A stretch of DNA of 64,000 nucleotides, taken from positions 1 through 64,000 of the forward strand of contig JAWLAO010000003.1 of assembly GCA_041395445.1 (NCBI GenBank), read 5' to 3'. Position numbers and translations under genes: made by a program. The stretch comes from Gammaproteobacteria bacterium. Its GTDB lineage: Bacteria > Pseudomonadota > Gammaproteobacteria > Xanthomonadales > Marinicellaceae. Below are positions 35,576-44,424 of this stretch, piece after piece. The notes beneath the pieces were generated by a model, which worked only from the letters and a program-made list of their open reading frames with translations, ran no database searches and was not told where the DNA came from. The number at the start of each line of letters is the position of its first letter. Position 1 is the stretch's first letter.

Positions 35576-35785
35576 TTATAGACGAACGATATTTTCCGCC
35601 TGAGGTCCTTTTTCACCTTTAGCAACTGTAAATTGAACAGCCTGACCTTCTTTCAAAGTCTTGAAACCTGATCCTTGTATTTTGCTAAAGTGAGCAAAAA
35701 CATCTGCTCCGTTTTCTTGTTGAATAAAACCGAATCCTTTAGATTCATTGAACCACTTCACGGTTCCCTTAACTGTATCTGACAT
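35576..35785 (-). CDS. Cold-shock domain protein (CspA family)
   Basis: A 69-residue single cold-shock domain, an OB-fold RNA chaperone. It starts GTVKWFNESKGFGFIQQ (RNP1) and has DVFAHFS (RNP2); the ending GPQAENIVRL is typical of the CspA/CspE group. Length is standard. It has its own promoter with a long untranslated leader and a strong terminator, so it is a single-gene transcript. Confidence 0.96.
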   Translation of the reverse strand: MSDTVKGTVKWFNESKGFGFIQQENGADVFAHFSKIQGSGFKTLKEGQAVQFTVAKGEKGPQAENIVRL

Positions 35786-35973
35786 TTTAAATATCCTGTT
35801 GTATTAATAAAACTACGCCGATGCCGGCTTTTAAAAAAGGCTGAAATTGGAACTAGAACTTTAAAAGCTGCATGACGAAGTGTTGCAATGAATACAGCGT
35901 GATGGAGGTTTAAAAATACAAGACTCACTTTCTTGCCGACACTGATTATACTGATAATATAAAATAATGTCGA
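35786..35973 (-). promoter_or_regulatory. csp promoter and long 5' leader
   Basis: On the minus strand TCGACA (35973-35968), a 17-nt spacer and TATAAT (35950-35945) form a good sigma70 promoter, predicting a leader of about 150 nt before csp. CspA-type genes use such leaders for temperature-dependent mRNA folding. A plausible Shine-Dalgarno (AGGA) lies near 35797. The remaining 35974-36045 is the polA 3' side, where I see only a CTGCT-T6-AGCAG hairpin. Confidence 0.65.
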
Positions 35974-36045
35974 TTTTTATGTTTTTTCACTGCTTTTTTT
36001 AGCAGATATCCCAATAAATAGAGCTGTTTTAGTATTTTTATAATA

Positions 36046-38775
36046 TTAATGAGCCTCGTCCCAATTATCACCGACACCGATATCAACCTTCAACGGAATA
36101 GATAACTGAACAGCACTTTCCATCAATTTTTTAACTAACATAGCCAACTCGTCTTGTTTCTTCTTTCTCACCTCAAAAACCAGTTCATCATGCACCTGCA
36201 TAATCATCCGAATATCAACGTTGTTTTTGATTTCTGCATAAACTTTGAGCATTGCTTGTTTGATAATGTCGGCAGCGGTTCCTTGCATAGGAGCATTGAT
36301 TGCAGCCCGTTCGGCACCGGCTCGGATGCGCCCGTTGCGATTTTTTATTTCCGGAAAGTACAAACGACGACCAAAAAGAGTATCTACATAAGCGTTTTCT
36401 TTGGCTTGCTCTCTAATTTTTTTCATGAACTCAGCGACTTTGGGATATTGATCAAAATAGCGACTCATGTAATCCTGTGCCTCTCCACGCTCAACACCAA
36501 GTTGCTTTGCCAAGCCAAATGCTGACATTCCGTACATTAAACCAAAATTGATTGCTTTGGCTGCCCGGCGTTGTTCTTTGTTCACTTCCTCAATTGCAAC
36601 ATCAAAAACCTGTGATGCTGTGCGGCTGTGAACGTCCTGATCTCTGGAAAAAGAGTCCAGCAGTTTTTCATCTTTAGATAAGTGAGCCATAATGCGCAAT
36701 TCAATCTGTGAATAATCCGCCGCCATGATTTTAAAGCCTTCGGGTGCTACAAAGGCCTGACGGATTTTGCGTCCTTCTTCAGTCCTAATCGGAATGTTTT
36801 GCAAATTCGGGTTAGAGCTCGAAAGCCTTCCCGTTGTGGTCACCGCCTGATGATAGGAGGTGTGTATGCGCCCGGTTTTTGGGTTGATTTCCTGTGGAAG
36901 TTTATCTGTATATGTCGATTTGAGTTTACTGAGAGAGCGGTTTTCAATAATGATTCGAGGCAACTCATGCTCTTCAGCCAGCTCCTGTAAAACATCTTCT
37001 GAGGTCGATGGTTGTCCGGTTGGTGTTTTTTTGATGACCGGAATATTTTGTTCTTCAAACAGTATTTCCTGTAACTGTTTGGGTGAATTGAGATTAAACT
37101 CCCGACCAACGAGTTCATAAGCCTGTTGTTCTAACTGTGCGATTTTAATAGAAAGCTCTTCGGATTGTTTTTCTAAAGTTTTTGAATCGACCAACACACC
37201 GGTTTGTTCCATCTTAGCCAAAACTTGGATTAACGGCATTTCTATTTCACGAAAGACTTTCAGAAGCTGTTGATGTTCTTGCAATTTTTTACTTAACTCC
37301 AAATGCAATTGCAGCGTAATATCTGCATCCTCCGCAGCATATTGGGTTGCAACATCAGCCGGCACTTCAGCAAATGAAATTTGTTTCGCTCCTTTTCCAC
37401 AAATGTCTTCATACTTAATGGTTTGTTTTTGCAGATACTGCGTTGCCAATGTATCCATATCATGTCTGCCGTTGGTGTCCAGAATATACGATTCCATTAA
37501 GCTATCATCACTGAGGTTGTTAATTTCAATGCCATAATTAGACAAAACATTCATGTCATATTTAAAGTGCTGACCAATCAGTTTTATCTCGGGGTTATTT
37601 AACAAAGGTTCGATTTGTTTGAGAACGCTTTGTAATTCCAGTTGATTATCAAGTATTTTCAATTGCTCTTCTGTTTTTTCCACATGAGCGATTGGAATAT
37701 AGGCCGCTTCTCCCGGTTTGCAGGAAAATGACATGCCAACAATTTTGGCTTGCATCGACTCCAGAGAGGTTGTTTCTAAATCGAAAGCCATGATTTTTTC
37801 ATTGAGTATTTTTTCAAGCCATCGTTCTAAAGTTTTTTCATCACGAATGGTTGTGTAGTTTTTTTCAGGTTGTGCTTCCGCTTCTAGTGCAGGTTCAGAG
37901 CTAAGCTGTGAAAACAAGTCAGTTTGTGTTTCCCTTTGTAAAGAACGAATCCCAAACTCTTGTGCCAAAATATTTAATTGTTCGACGTCTTCACCATTTA
38001 TCGTTAAGTCTTGCACCTTGCAATCAAGAGGAACGCTTGTATCTATTGTTACCAGTTGTTTGGAAAGCGGAATTTGCGGTATCGCTTCACGCAAATATTC
38101 GCCAACTTTTCCTTTGACCTGATTTGCATTATCAATAATATTATCCAATGTTTCGTGCTCTTCAAGCCACTTGACGGCGGTTTTTGGTCCAACCTTATTC
38201 ACTCCGGGAATATTATCTGATGTATCACCAATCAGTGTTAAATAGTCGATGATTTGGTCAGGGCGAACACCAAATTTCTCCTTAACTCCATCAATATCCA
38301 TTGACGTGTTTCGCATAGTGTCTATCAGTATCACATCATCATTAACCAGTTGTGCCATATCCTTATCGCCCGATGAAATCACCGTTTTAAAACCAGCTTG
38401 GCTTGCCATCACTCCCAGTGTTCCCATAACATCGTCAGCTTCAACTCCTTTTATTTCAAGCAACGGCACGCCGAGTGCTTTTATAATGTCTTTGGTTGGC
38501 TGAATTTGATTGCGCAAATCATCCGGCATCGGCGGGCGGGTTGCTTTGTATTGGTCATACATATCATGCCGAAAGGTTTTACCAGGAGCATCAAAGACAA
38601 CCGCCATGTATTCAGGTTGGTACTCTTTAATCATGCGATTAATCATATTAATCACACCATAAATCATTCCTGTTGGTTCGCCTTTATGGTTTTTTAATCG
38701 TTGAAGTGCCGGAACAAAGTGAGCTCGGTAAAGATATGCAGATCCGTCGACCAAATAAAGTGTTTTTTCTGACAT
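36046..38775 (-). CDS. polA: DNA polymerase I
   Basis: This 909-residue replication/repair polymerase has three domains. The N-terminal 5'-3' exonuclease (about 1-285) has VDGSAYLYRAHF and acidic clusters such as VVFDAPGKTFRH and GVEADDVMG. The 3'-5' proofreading domain (about 310-500) is active by motif (MAFDLETTSLE, FKYDMNVL, YAAEDADIT). The family A polymerase domain (about 520-909) has motif A ADYSQIELRIMAHLS, motif B RRAAKAINFGLMYG and motif C QVHDELVFEV. Length is normal. Confidence 0.98.
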   Translation of the reverse strand: MSEKTLYLVDGSAYLYRAHFVPALQRLKNHKGEPTGMIYGVINMINRMIKEYQPEYMAVVFDAPGKTFRHDMYDQYKATRPPMPDDLRNQIQPTKDIIKALGVPLLEIKGVEADDVMGTLGVMASQAGFKTVISSGDKDMAQLVNDDVILIDTMRNTSMDIDGVKEKFGVRPDQIIDYLTLIGDTSDNIPGVNKVGPKTAVKWLEEHETLDNIIDNANQVKGKVGEYLREAIPQIPLSKQLVTIDTSVPLDCKVQDLTINGEDVEQLNILAQEFGIRSLQRETQTDLFSQLSSEPALEAEAQPEKNYTTIRDEKTLERWLEKILNEKIMAFDLETTSLESMQAKIVGMSFSCKPGEAAYIPIAHVEKTEEQLKILDNQLELQSVLKQIEPLLNNPEIKLIGQHFKYDMNVLSNYGIEINNLSDDSLMESYILDTNGRHDMDTLATQYLQKQTIKYEDICGKGAKQISFAEVPADVATQYAAEDADITLQLHLELSKKLQEHQQLLKVFREIEMPLIQVLAKMEQTGVLVDSKTLEKQSEELSIKIAQLEQQAYELVGREFNLNSPKQLQEILFEEQNIPVIKKTPTGQPSTSEDVLQELAEEHELPRIIIENRSLSKLKSTYTDKLPQEINPKTGRIHTSYHQAVTTTGRLSSSNPNLQNIPIRTEEGRKIRQAFVAPEGFKIMAADYSQIELRIMAHLSKDEKLLDSFSRDQDVHSRTASQVFDVAIEEVNKEQRRAAKAINFGLMYGMSAFGLAKQLGVERGEAQDYMSRYFDQYPKVAEFMKKIREQAKENAYVDTLFGRRLYFPEIKNRNGRIRAGAERAAINAPMQGTAADIIKQAMLKVYAEIKNNVDIRMIMQVHDELVFEVRKKKQDELAMLVKKLMESAVQLSIPLKVDIGVGDNWDEAH

Positions 38776-38868
38776 TGTGGTTGAGTTGTTTATGACATGT
38801 CAATTTTACCTGAATATTTCATACTAGAATTGAATTTAGGGATAAAATGGTGAAATAGGTTGTTTACA

Positions 38869-38910
38869 AATCGCTCAATTCCTAGTTGTTCTTAGGTTGT
38901 TAGCGATTTT
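38869..38910. other. Nested inverted repeat upstream of polA
   Basis: The 227-nt gap 38776-39002 contains an 8-bp outer stem (AAATCGCT / AGCGATTT) with an inner CCTA/TAGG pair, without a T-run. It lies about 95 nt upstream of polA. It may be an operator or the fold of a small RNA. I see no clear gene in the gap. Confidence 0.4.
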
Positions 38911-39002
38911 AGGCAAACTATGAAACCATTTTGTTCATAAAACAATTCAGGTATGTTTGCATTTGCTTTATACCGATTGTATGTAATATTCAGGTAAACA
39001 CT

Positions 39003-39155
39003 TTATTCAGCCAACGGGAGGTGGTCGGTTATTGTCCATTCTCCTAATAACGGAGCATAATGCTTGGTTTCCTCAGGAGCATTGGAGTTGATTTTATAGC
39101 TCTTTTCAGCGTGAACTGAAATGGTTAAGATTATTAATACTAAAAATGTTTTCAT
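39003..39155 (-). CDS. Short exported peptide, likely truncated gene
   Basis: A 50-residue product from the ATG at 39155 with a signal peptide (MKTFLVLIILTISVHA) and a mature part containing ETKHYAPLLGEWTITD. The LLGEWTI segment resembles the start of DUF1579-like lipid-binding-type proteins, which are normally over 150 residues, so this is probably a remnant. Beyond the stop the frame shows no further family-like sequence. It lies just downstream of the broken AraC gene. Confidence 0.4.
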   Translation of the reverse strand: MKTFLVLIILTISVHAEKSYKINSNAPEETKHYAPLLGEWTITDHLPLAE

Positions 39156-39237
39156 TTCAATCTCAATGTTTGTTTGGTTTGTGCTTAAAGATACCTTTAA
39201 ATGAAGCTGTTTGCTATCAAAAAATTGCTTGTTTTTG

Positions 39238-40032
39238 TTATTGAGGAATAATTGTTGATGGAGAAAACCCAAAATGCTTTTTGAAGTTATAACTCAAGTG
39301 GCTATGACTGGAAAATCCAAACCTGAAAGCCAAATCCGATAGATCTTCTGTACCCTTTGCTAGTATCGTATATATTTTGTTCAAACGAATTTGGTTGCGG
39401 TACTGATTGATTCCCTGTCCTGTTATTTGTTTAAAAATCCTGCAAAGGTGATAAGGTGAGCTAAAGACATCTTTTGCGATTTCTTGCAAAGAGTGGTTTT
39501 CATGCAAATGATTGTGTAAGTTGTTTTTTATTTTCTCAACCAGACTTCAGTGTCTTGAGTTTAGGTCTTTTTGCTCAAAAGCGTTAAAAAGACAACCTCT
39601 GATTTCTTGAAAAAGCTCAAAGGTTGATTCTGTGATATCGTTTTCCTGTTGAAATCTGATGTTTTTAAGAGTTTCTTGAAAAGTTAAAAAAGTTTGCTTT
39701 GTGCATTTGATGTTTTCCGTTTTGAACCTTAGTTTGTCAGTCGACTTGCTTAGCTCACTCCAAAGTGGTTCTTTTGCCTCAACCCAAATACAATCGTCAC
39801 CATTTTCGTCTATCGCAAAGCGATGATACTCCTGATCCTGGTTGTATAGGTTGATAATTGAGGAGTCCGTGACAAAAGCCTTTTTGTTTTTGTGTTGAAT
39901 CCAAATGCTGTTTCCGGGAAAAACAATCAGCGGCCTTTCAACAAACCCTTTTTTCGTAAAGCAAGGGTGACTTGGACTTAGCTTGAAGTTGCCAATTTTT
40001 ACAAATTGATTTTCAAAAAGTGTTTTTTCCAT
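39238..40032 (-). pseudogene. AraC-family regulator interrupted by an in-frame TGA
   Basis: Two pieces lie in the same frame. The first (161 codons from the ATG at 40032) is an N-terminal sensing region ending FEQKDLNSRH, then TGA at 39549-39547. The frame continues without interruption as SLVEKIKNNLHNHLHENH and then a complete AraC DNA-binding domain: first helix-turn-helix SLQEIAKDVFSSPYHLCRIFKQ, second DLSDLAFRFGFSSHSHLSYNFKKHFGFSP. The ordinary length of such regulators (about 260) is reached only if the TGA is read through. Simplest reading: a nonsense mutation in a once-functional gene. A restart at an internal TTG (39507) would give a bare DNA-binding domain. Confidence 0.75.
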
Positions 40033-40129
40033 TGGATGACCTTTTTTAATCTCAATAACCGCTAAAAAACCATTATTTTTAATAGGTTGTGTTAGTATGT
40101 TAACCTAATTTATTTAAAACACTAAACTT

Positions 40130-40804
40130 ATGAAACAACTTTTTGCGAAATCTTCTATTTTTATTTTCTTTTTTATTTCTTATGTTCAAGCTGAAACATA
40201 CTCATATACCGGTCCAAATTTTGAAGAGTTTTACGGTGACTATTCAGCTTCTGATTTTATTACCGGCTCTTTTGATACCTCTTCTCCTTTACCAGCAAAC
40301 GCAAGCTATGGAGACTTCTCGGGACTTGTTACCGGCTGGAGTTTTACAGATGGACAACAAACCCTAACCCAAGCGAACTCCTATCTTGCTTATTTCTTTA
40401 TGAGCACTAACTCAAGTGGACAACCAGATGAATGGTTGGTTTCAATTTATGAAAACCAAACTGTTCCCATGGGCACTAATGCTCCCAACGGAACAACGGT
40501 TTCATTAATTGAAACATCTTTTACTCGTAACAACCTTTTCCAGGAAATAGGCTCTCAAGACTCTAATTGTTCAGAAAACAACGGGCCGAACGGACAGTGC
40601 TCTAGTTCCGCAACGACTGATGTCAATTCAGCAAGCAACTTTTTAGCTCCCTCCGGAAACACCCCTCCAGGACCAGGTTGGAGAGGAAGTCGCCCTGTTG
40701 TTTCTGTCCCTGTTTTAAGTTTTTGGAACTTAGTGGTGTTTGGTGTTCTGGTTCTATTTGTTGCTTTTTATCAAGTTCGTAGAAGAAAGTCAGAATTAAA
40801 TTAA
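40130..40804 (+). CDS. Exported protein with IPTL-CTERM-like sorting signal
   Basis: A 224-residue protein with a signal peptide (MKQLFAKSSIFIFFFISYVQA), a Ser/Asn/Thr-rich mature domain with no family I recognise, and a C-terminal tripartite tail: VPVLSFWNL, a hydrophobic helix (VVFGVLVLFVAFY) and a basic end (QVRRRKSELN). This is the layout of the IPTL-CTERM signal (consensus IPTLSxW), which marks proteins for processing and surface anchoring. No sortase-like processing enzyme is in the window. It is divergent from the broken AraC gene and ends at a strong terminator. Confidence 0.7.
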   Translation: MKQLFAKSSIFIFFFISYVQAETYSYTGPNFEEFYGDYSASDFITGSFDTSSPLPANASYGDFSGLVTGWSFTDGQQTLTQANSYLAYFFMSTNSSGQPDEWLVSIYENQTVPMGTNAPNGTTVSLIETSFTRNNLFQEIGSQDSNCSENNGPNGQCSSSATTDVNSASNFLAPSGNTPPGPGWRGSRPVVSVPVLSFWNLVVFGVLVLFVAFYQVRRRKSELN

Positions 40805-40834
40805 TCTTATTTTCTTTTTTACCAACTTTAAAAC

Positions 40835-40868
40835 TCCTTTGCTTTTAAAATAGCAAAGGACTTTTTTA
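40835..40868 (+). terminator. Terminator after the IPTL-CTERM-like gene
   Basis: TCCTTTGCT pairs with AGCAAAGGA across an 8-nt AT loop and is followed by a CTTTTTTATTT tract. Confidence 0.88.
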
Positions 40869-40884
40869 TTTATACCATTTGCAA

Positions 40885-42273
40885 ATGAACACAGAGCTTG
40901 AATTCAATTTAGATCTTATCAAAAAATACGACAAGGCCGGACCAAGATATACATCCTATCCAACAGCAGTTGTGTTTAATGAAGAGTTTACTGCTGAAAA
41001 CTATATCGAACAGGCAAGGCGGAGCAACGAAACAAACAAAGGACAACCCATTAGTTTGTATTTTCATATCCCTTTTTGTGATACTTTGTGTTTTTTCTGT
41101 GCCTGCAACAAAATAGCCACCAAAAAACGCGACAAGGCTGATTTGTATCTGGATTATCTGGAAAAAGAAATGGCAATGGTTTCGGCGCTTTATGATAAAG
41201 ACCGGATTGTCGAACAAATGCACTTTGGCGGCGGCACACCAACATTTCTCACCGATGCTCAGTTTGAAAGGATGTGGGAACTGATTAAAAAATATTTTCC
41301 AATCATCAATACCGAAAACCGTGATTATTCGATAGAAATTGATCCTCGCTCCGTCACCCGTGAAAGTATGGAAAAACTCGCCGGTTATGGTTTTAACCGT
41401 TTTTCTCTTGGCGTTCAGGATGTGAACCCGAAAGTTCAACAAGCGGTGAACCGCATTCAACCCACCGAAATGACGCGAGATATCATTCAGGCTTGTCGTG
41501 ATGTCAATGCCCGTTCGGTCAGTGTCGATTTGATTTATGGTTTGCCTTTTCAAACTCTGGAAAGTTTTTCGCAAACGGTGGATGCGGTGATTGAAATGTC
41601 ACCGGACAGAATGTCGGTTTTCAACTATGCTCATCTGCCACATTTGTTTTCTCCACAAAAACGCATCAATGCAGAAGACCTGCCACCGGCTGAAGAAAAA
41701 CTTGCGATATTGCAAATGACGATTGAAAAGCTTAATGCTGCCGGATATGTCTATATCGGCATGGATCACTTCGCCAAACCGGATGACGAACTGGCAATTG
41801 CTCAAACCAATGGTTCACTGCAAAGAAACTTTCAAGGCTACACCACACACGCGGAACTGGATTTAGTCGCCCTCGGTGTTTCCTCTATCAGCTCGGTGAA
41901 TCATTCTTTCAGTCAGAATGTAAAATCTCTGGATCAGTACTACAGTATTTTGGACAACGATAAACTTCCAATTTATCGGGGTTACCAATTGAATGATGAT
42001 GATTTGCTCAGAAAAAAAGTGATACAGGATATTGCCTGTCAGTTTGAACTGGACTTTAAAAAGATTGAAGACAAATTTGATATTGAGTTTGAAAGCTATT
42101 TTGCTAAAGAGTTGGATGATTTAAAAGACATGCAGAAAGATGATTTACTGCAGTTTAACGACAACGGCTTTACCGTCAGCCCTGCCGGCCGGATTTTAGT
42201 TCGTCATATTTGTATGGTGTTTGATATTTATTTACGGAAGCAATCAGAGCAGAGGTTTTCTAAGGTAATTTGA
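40885..42273 (+). CDS. hemN: Oxygen-independent coproporphyrinogen III oxidase
   Basis: This 462-residue radical-SAM enzyme of anaerobic heme synthesis converts coproporphyrinogen III to protoporphyrinogen IX. The ATG at 40885 is chosen over a TTG two codons upstream. GPRYTSYPTA is the family N-terminus. The iron-sulfur motif is PFCDTLCFFCACN (Cx3CxxCxC), followed by HFGGGTPTFL, EIDPRSV and the SAM-binding segments FSLGVQD and DLIYGLPFQT. The length and the C-terminal FTVSPAGRILVRHICMVFD identify HemN rather than the shorter HemW. No clear FNR site was found upstream. Confidence 0.95.
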   Translation: MNTELEFNLDLIKKYDKAGPRYTSYPTAVVFNEEFTAENYIEQARRSNETNKGQPISLYFHIPFCDTLCFFCACNKIATKKRDKADLYLDYLEKEMAMVSALYDKDRIVEQMHFGGGTPTFLTDAQFERMWELIKKYFPIINTENRDYSIEIDPRSVTRESMEKLAGYGFNRFSLGVQDVNPKVQQAVNRIQPTEMTRDIIQACRDVNARSVSVDLIYGLPFQTLESFSQTVDAVIEMSPDRMSVFNYAHLPHLFSPQKRINAEDLPPAEEKLAILQMTIEKLNAAGYVYIGMDHFAKPDDELAIAQTNGSLQRNFQGYTTHAELDLVALGVSSISSVNHSFSQNVKSLDQYYSILDNDKLPIYRGYQLNDDDLLRKKVIQDIACQFELDFKKIEDKFDIEFESYFAKELDDLKDMQKDDLLQFNDNGFTVSPAGRILVRHICMVFDIYLRKQSEQRFSKVI

Positions 42274-42636
42274 TATGTTCTCGCACAGCGGGCACAAAGA
42301 ACACAGAGGGTTTTATCCTCAAATAGCGCGGATTTTTGTGTGTTCGTCATATCGACTAAGCGTTAGCGCATGGAGATATCTCTAGACTTACAAAAATATC
42401 TCTGTGAGAGTAAAGGGATTAAAAAAAACATCGTCATTCCTGCGAAGGCAGGTATCTCACCAAACCATCGTGATTTTCTTTGAAAATCAAATAAGGTCTC
42501 CTCTAGAGAGGAGATACAGAAGTGTGTTTGGGTTGTTAAAAACAGATACACCTGCTTATAAACTGCCTATAGTTTAGCACTTTTCAGCCAAGCCATCATT
42601 TTTACTGAAGCTTAGCTGTTATTAGCAAAATTGGTT
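42274..42636. repeat. Intergenic patch of dispersed repeats (left flank of DUF262 gene)
   Basis: This 363-nt stretch has no gene. It holds a motif at about 42344-42392 (GACTAAGCGTTAGCGCATGG then AGATATCTCTAGAC), the widely scattered CGTCATTCCTGCGAAGGCAG element at 42431-42459, and the palindrome TCTCCTCT-AG-AGAGGAGA at 42497-42514. Reverse translation of the second gives the tell-tale spurious peptide PAFAGMT. These elements are common intergenic repeats in many bacteria and mark a spot of past rearrangement or insertion. Confidence 0.65.
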
Positions 42637-44424
42637 TTAATCCCATATGTTCTTGGTTTTTCCTTTAGCTAATTGTTCTCCTGCAGAAATGATCATATTA
42701 ATATATTCCGACAACTCTTCAAATCTCTCTTTCATAAAATCAAAGTATTCTTTATCGAGAGATCCATCGAGAAGTCTTTCACCACAAGATAGGCCGTGTG
42801 ACTTTAAAGACGTCAATATTTCAGGATTGGACTTTTCCTTAATTTCATTTAGATAAGTCTTTGGTGACTTGTTACTAATTTTAATATTCGATATTTTATT
42901 GATACGAATCTTATTAAGAACGGAATCAACAAAATCATATTCATCCGAATTTTCTTTAAATGTCTCTTTAATATAATTTTCAGGAAATATATGGTGTACA
43001 TCGACAGCAGCACTCATCGAAACATTGTTGTTGTTCTCAAGATTTTTAAAATTAGATTTGTGCCACATAAAGTATGTTAACCCCATAAATGCTGCACTTT
43101 TTGCATTGTCAATACGCTTATAGGATTCGAAATCAGCGGTAATCCGAATCTTTGCCCAATATTCTTTATCTATGTTTTTTCCTTCTGCAAGTTTTTTCAA
43201 TAGATCGCAGTCTTTTTTTATAACAACATTGGTTGAACCGTGTCCACCTCCGCCGTACCTGTTATCCATTAGGCTACCGTAAAACCAGAATTTAAGTTGA
43301 TTCATTTGTTCTTGTGTAGCTTGGCTAAATTCTTTATGCTTTAAATTTTTGTAAAAACATAAAAGTGGAAGCAGCATTGTTCTGTATGGCATTTTTGTAA
43401 CTTGGAACACCCAATTGTTATCTTTAAGCCAACTTTGGATATAATTAATGTCTTCTAAACATTCTTTCCAATATTCTTTGAAATGTTCACCGGATAAATC
43501 TCTTAGTATTGAATCTTTTGTTACTTCTCCGTTGGCTAAATAGTTAATATACCTAACAATAGGATCAACTAGCGAATCATCGAAATATGTGTATTTCGAT
43601 TTTGCTGCACTTATTTCTCTCGACAGTTTAAAGTCTATATAAACCTTTGCATTAACGATGTCAACAAAGGATAAATTCATCCCCTGTGAGTTACTTCTCT
43701 CAAAGAAAAGACAGAATTTCTCAAGAGGCATGTTCAAGAGTTGAACAGAAAGCAGCTTTTCTTTCTTGATAATGTCAGTTTTGAAATCACTAAATAGTGC
43801 ACCGGCAAATTCACGTCCTATGTTTTTTTGTTCTTCAGTCCAGGGAAAACCATCCAATTGTGGTTCAATAAATTCATTTAAAAACCTTGCCTCTCTGTAA
43901 TCTAATGAAGAAAACAAATCAGAAATTTTAACGCTTAGAGTCTCCTCTTTGGGTGCTTTGATAACGACGTTTGCAATATACCTCTCAAGCCCGACTTTAT
44001 TGGTTTTTTCATTATAGTCGTAGAACTCATCTGACGATAAAGTTTCAATATTTTCGAACCAGTAATAGACATGGTCGAATCCTTTTAAAGCTCTATAAAT
44101 TGATGTGGTTCTCTGTTGACCATCAAGTAACGTATAAATGTCATTGTTTTCAAAAACATCGTGAGTAACAGTTTTTGGTTTTGGTTTATGCCTTTTAGAT
44201 CCTCGCTCCCTTAGGTCGAATCCTTTACATGCTAAATCGAACTTTGGCCGTGAAATAATTAAAGATCCAATAAAAAGATTGCGATTTATTGAGTCGAATA
44301 AAGTAACCGTCTTCTCAATGGGCCATTTGAAGTCACGTTGAAACTCAGGTAGTACAAGTTTTTCGCTTTCAATCATCTTTACAAGATCATGAATTGATTT
44401 AGTCTCTTGAGTGTTTTCTGCCAT
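42637..44424 (-). CDS. DUF262 / HNH-nuclease protein (GmrSD-like, putative defense gene)
   Basis: A 595-residue protein with an N-terminal DUF262 domain (about 10-250): VLPEFQRDFKWP, and the DGQQRTTS motif at about 98-105, the ParB/DndB-like nucleotide-binding hallmark. The C-terminal half (about 400-595) resembles DUF1524, with an HNH-type VDVHHIFPENYIKE motif at about 488-501. This is the fused GmrS-GmrD arrangement of type IV restriction enzymes that cut modified phage DNA, although many stand-alone DUF262 proteins are uncharacterised. It is alone, with no methyltransferase or partner gene, flanked by repeats on both sides, and unrelated to its housekeeping neighbours. Horizontal acquisition is inferred from that setting. 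Confidence 0.8.
   Translation of the reverse strand: MAENTQETKSIHDLVKMIESEKLVLPEFQRDFKWPIEKTVTLFDSINRNLFIGSLIISRPKFDLACKGFDLRERGSKRHKPKPKTVTHDVFENNDIYTLLDGQQRTTSIYRALKGFDHVYYWFENIETLSSDEFYDYNEKTNKVGLERYIANVVIKAPKEETLSVKISDLFSSLDYREARFLNEFIEPQLDGFPWTEEQKNIGREFAGALFSDFKTDIIKKEKLLSVQLLNMPLEKFCLFFERSNSQGMNLSFVDIVNAKVYIDFKLSREISAAKSKYTYFDDSLVDPIVRYINYLANGEVTKDSILRDLSGEHFKEYWKECLEDINYIQSWLKDNNWVFQVTKMPYRTMLLPLLCFYKNLKHKEFSQATQEQMNQLKFWFYGSLMDNRYGGGGHGSTNVVIKKDCDLLKKLAEGKNIDKEYWAKIRITADFESYKRIDNAKSAAFMGLTYFMWHKSNFKNLENNNNVSMSAAVDVHHIFPENYIKETFKENSDEYDFVDSVLNKIRINKISNIKISNKSPKTYLNEIKEKSNPEILTSLKSHGLSCGERLLDGSLDKEYFDFMKERFEELSEYINMIISAGEQLAKGKTKNIWD

Noticed and set aside
39547..39549. Selenocysteine reading of the AraC TGA
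   Set aside because: AraC regulators are not selenoproteins, and no Cys-containing position is expected in this linker; a nonsense mutation is simpler.
42363..42551. 62-residue minus-strand open frame containing PAFAGMT
   Set aside because: This is the well-known spurious translation of the scattered CGTCATTCCTGCGAAGGCAG repeat, not a gene.
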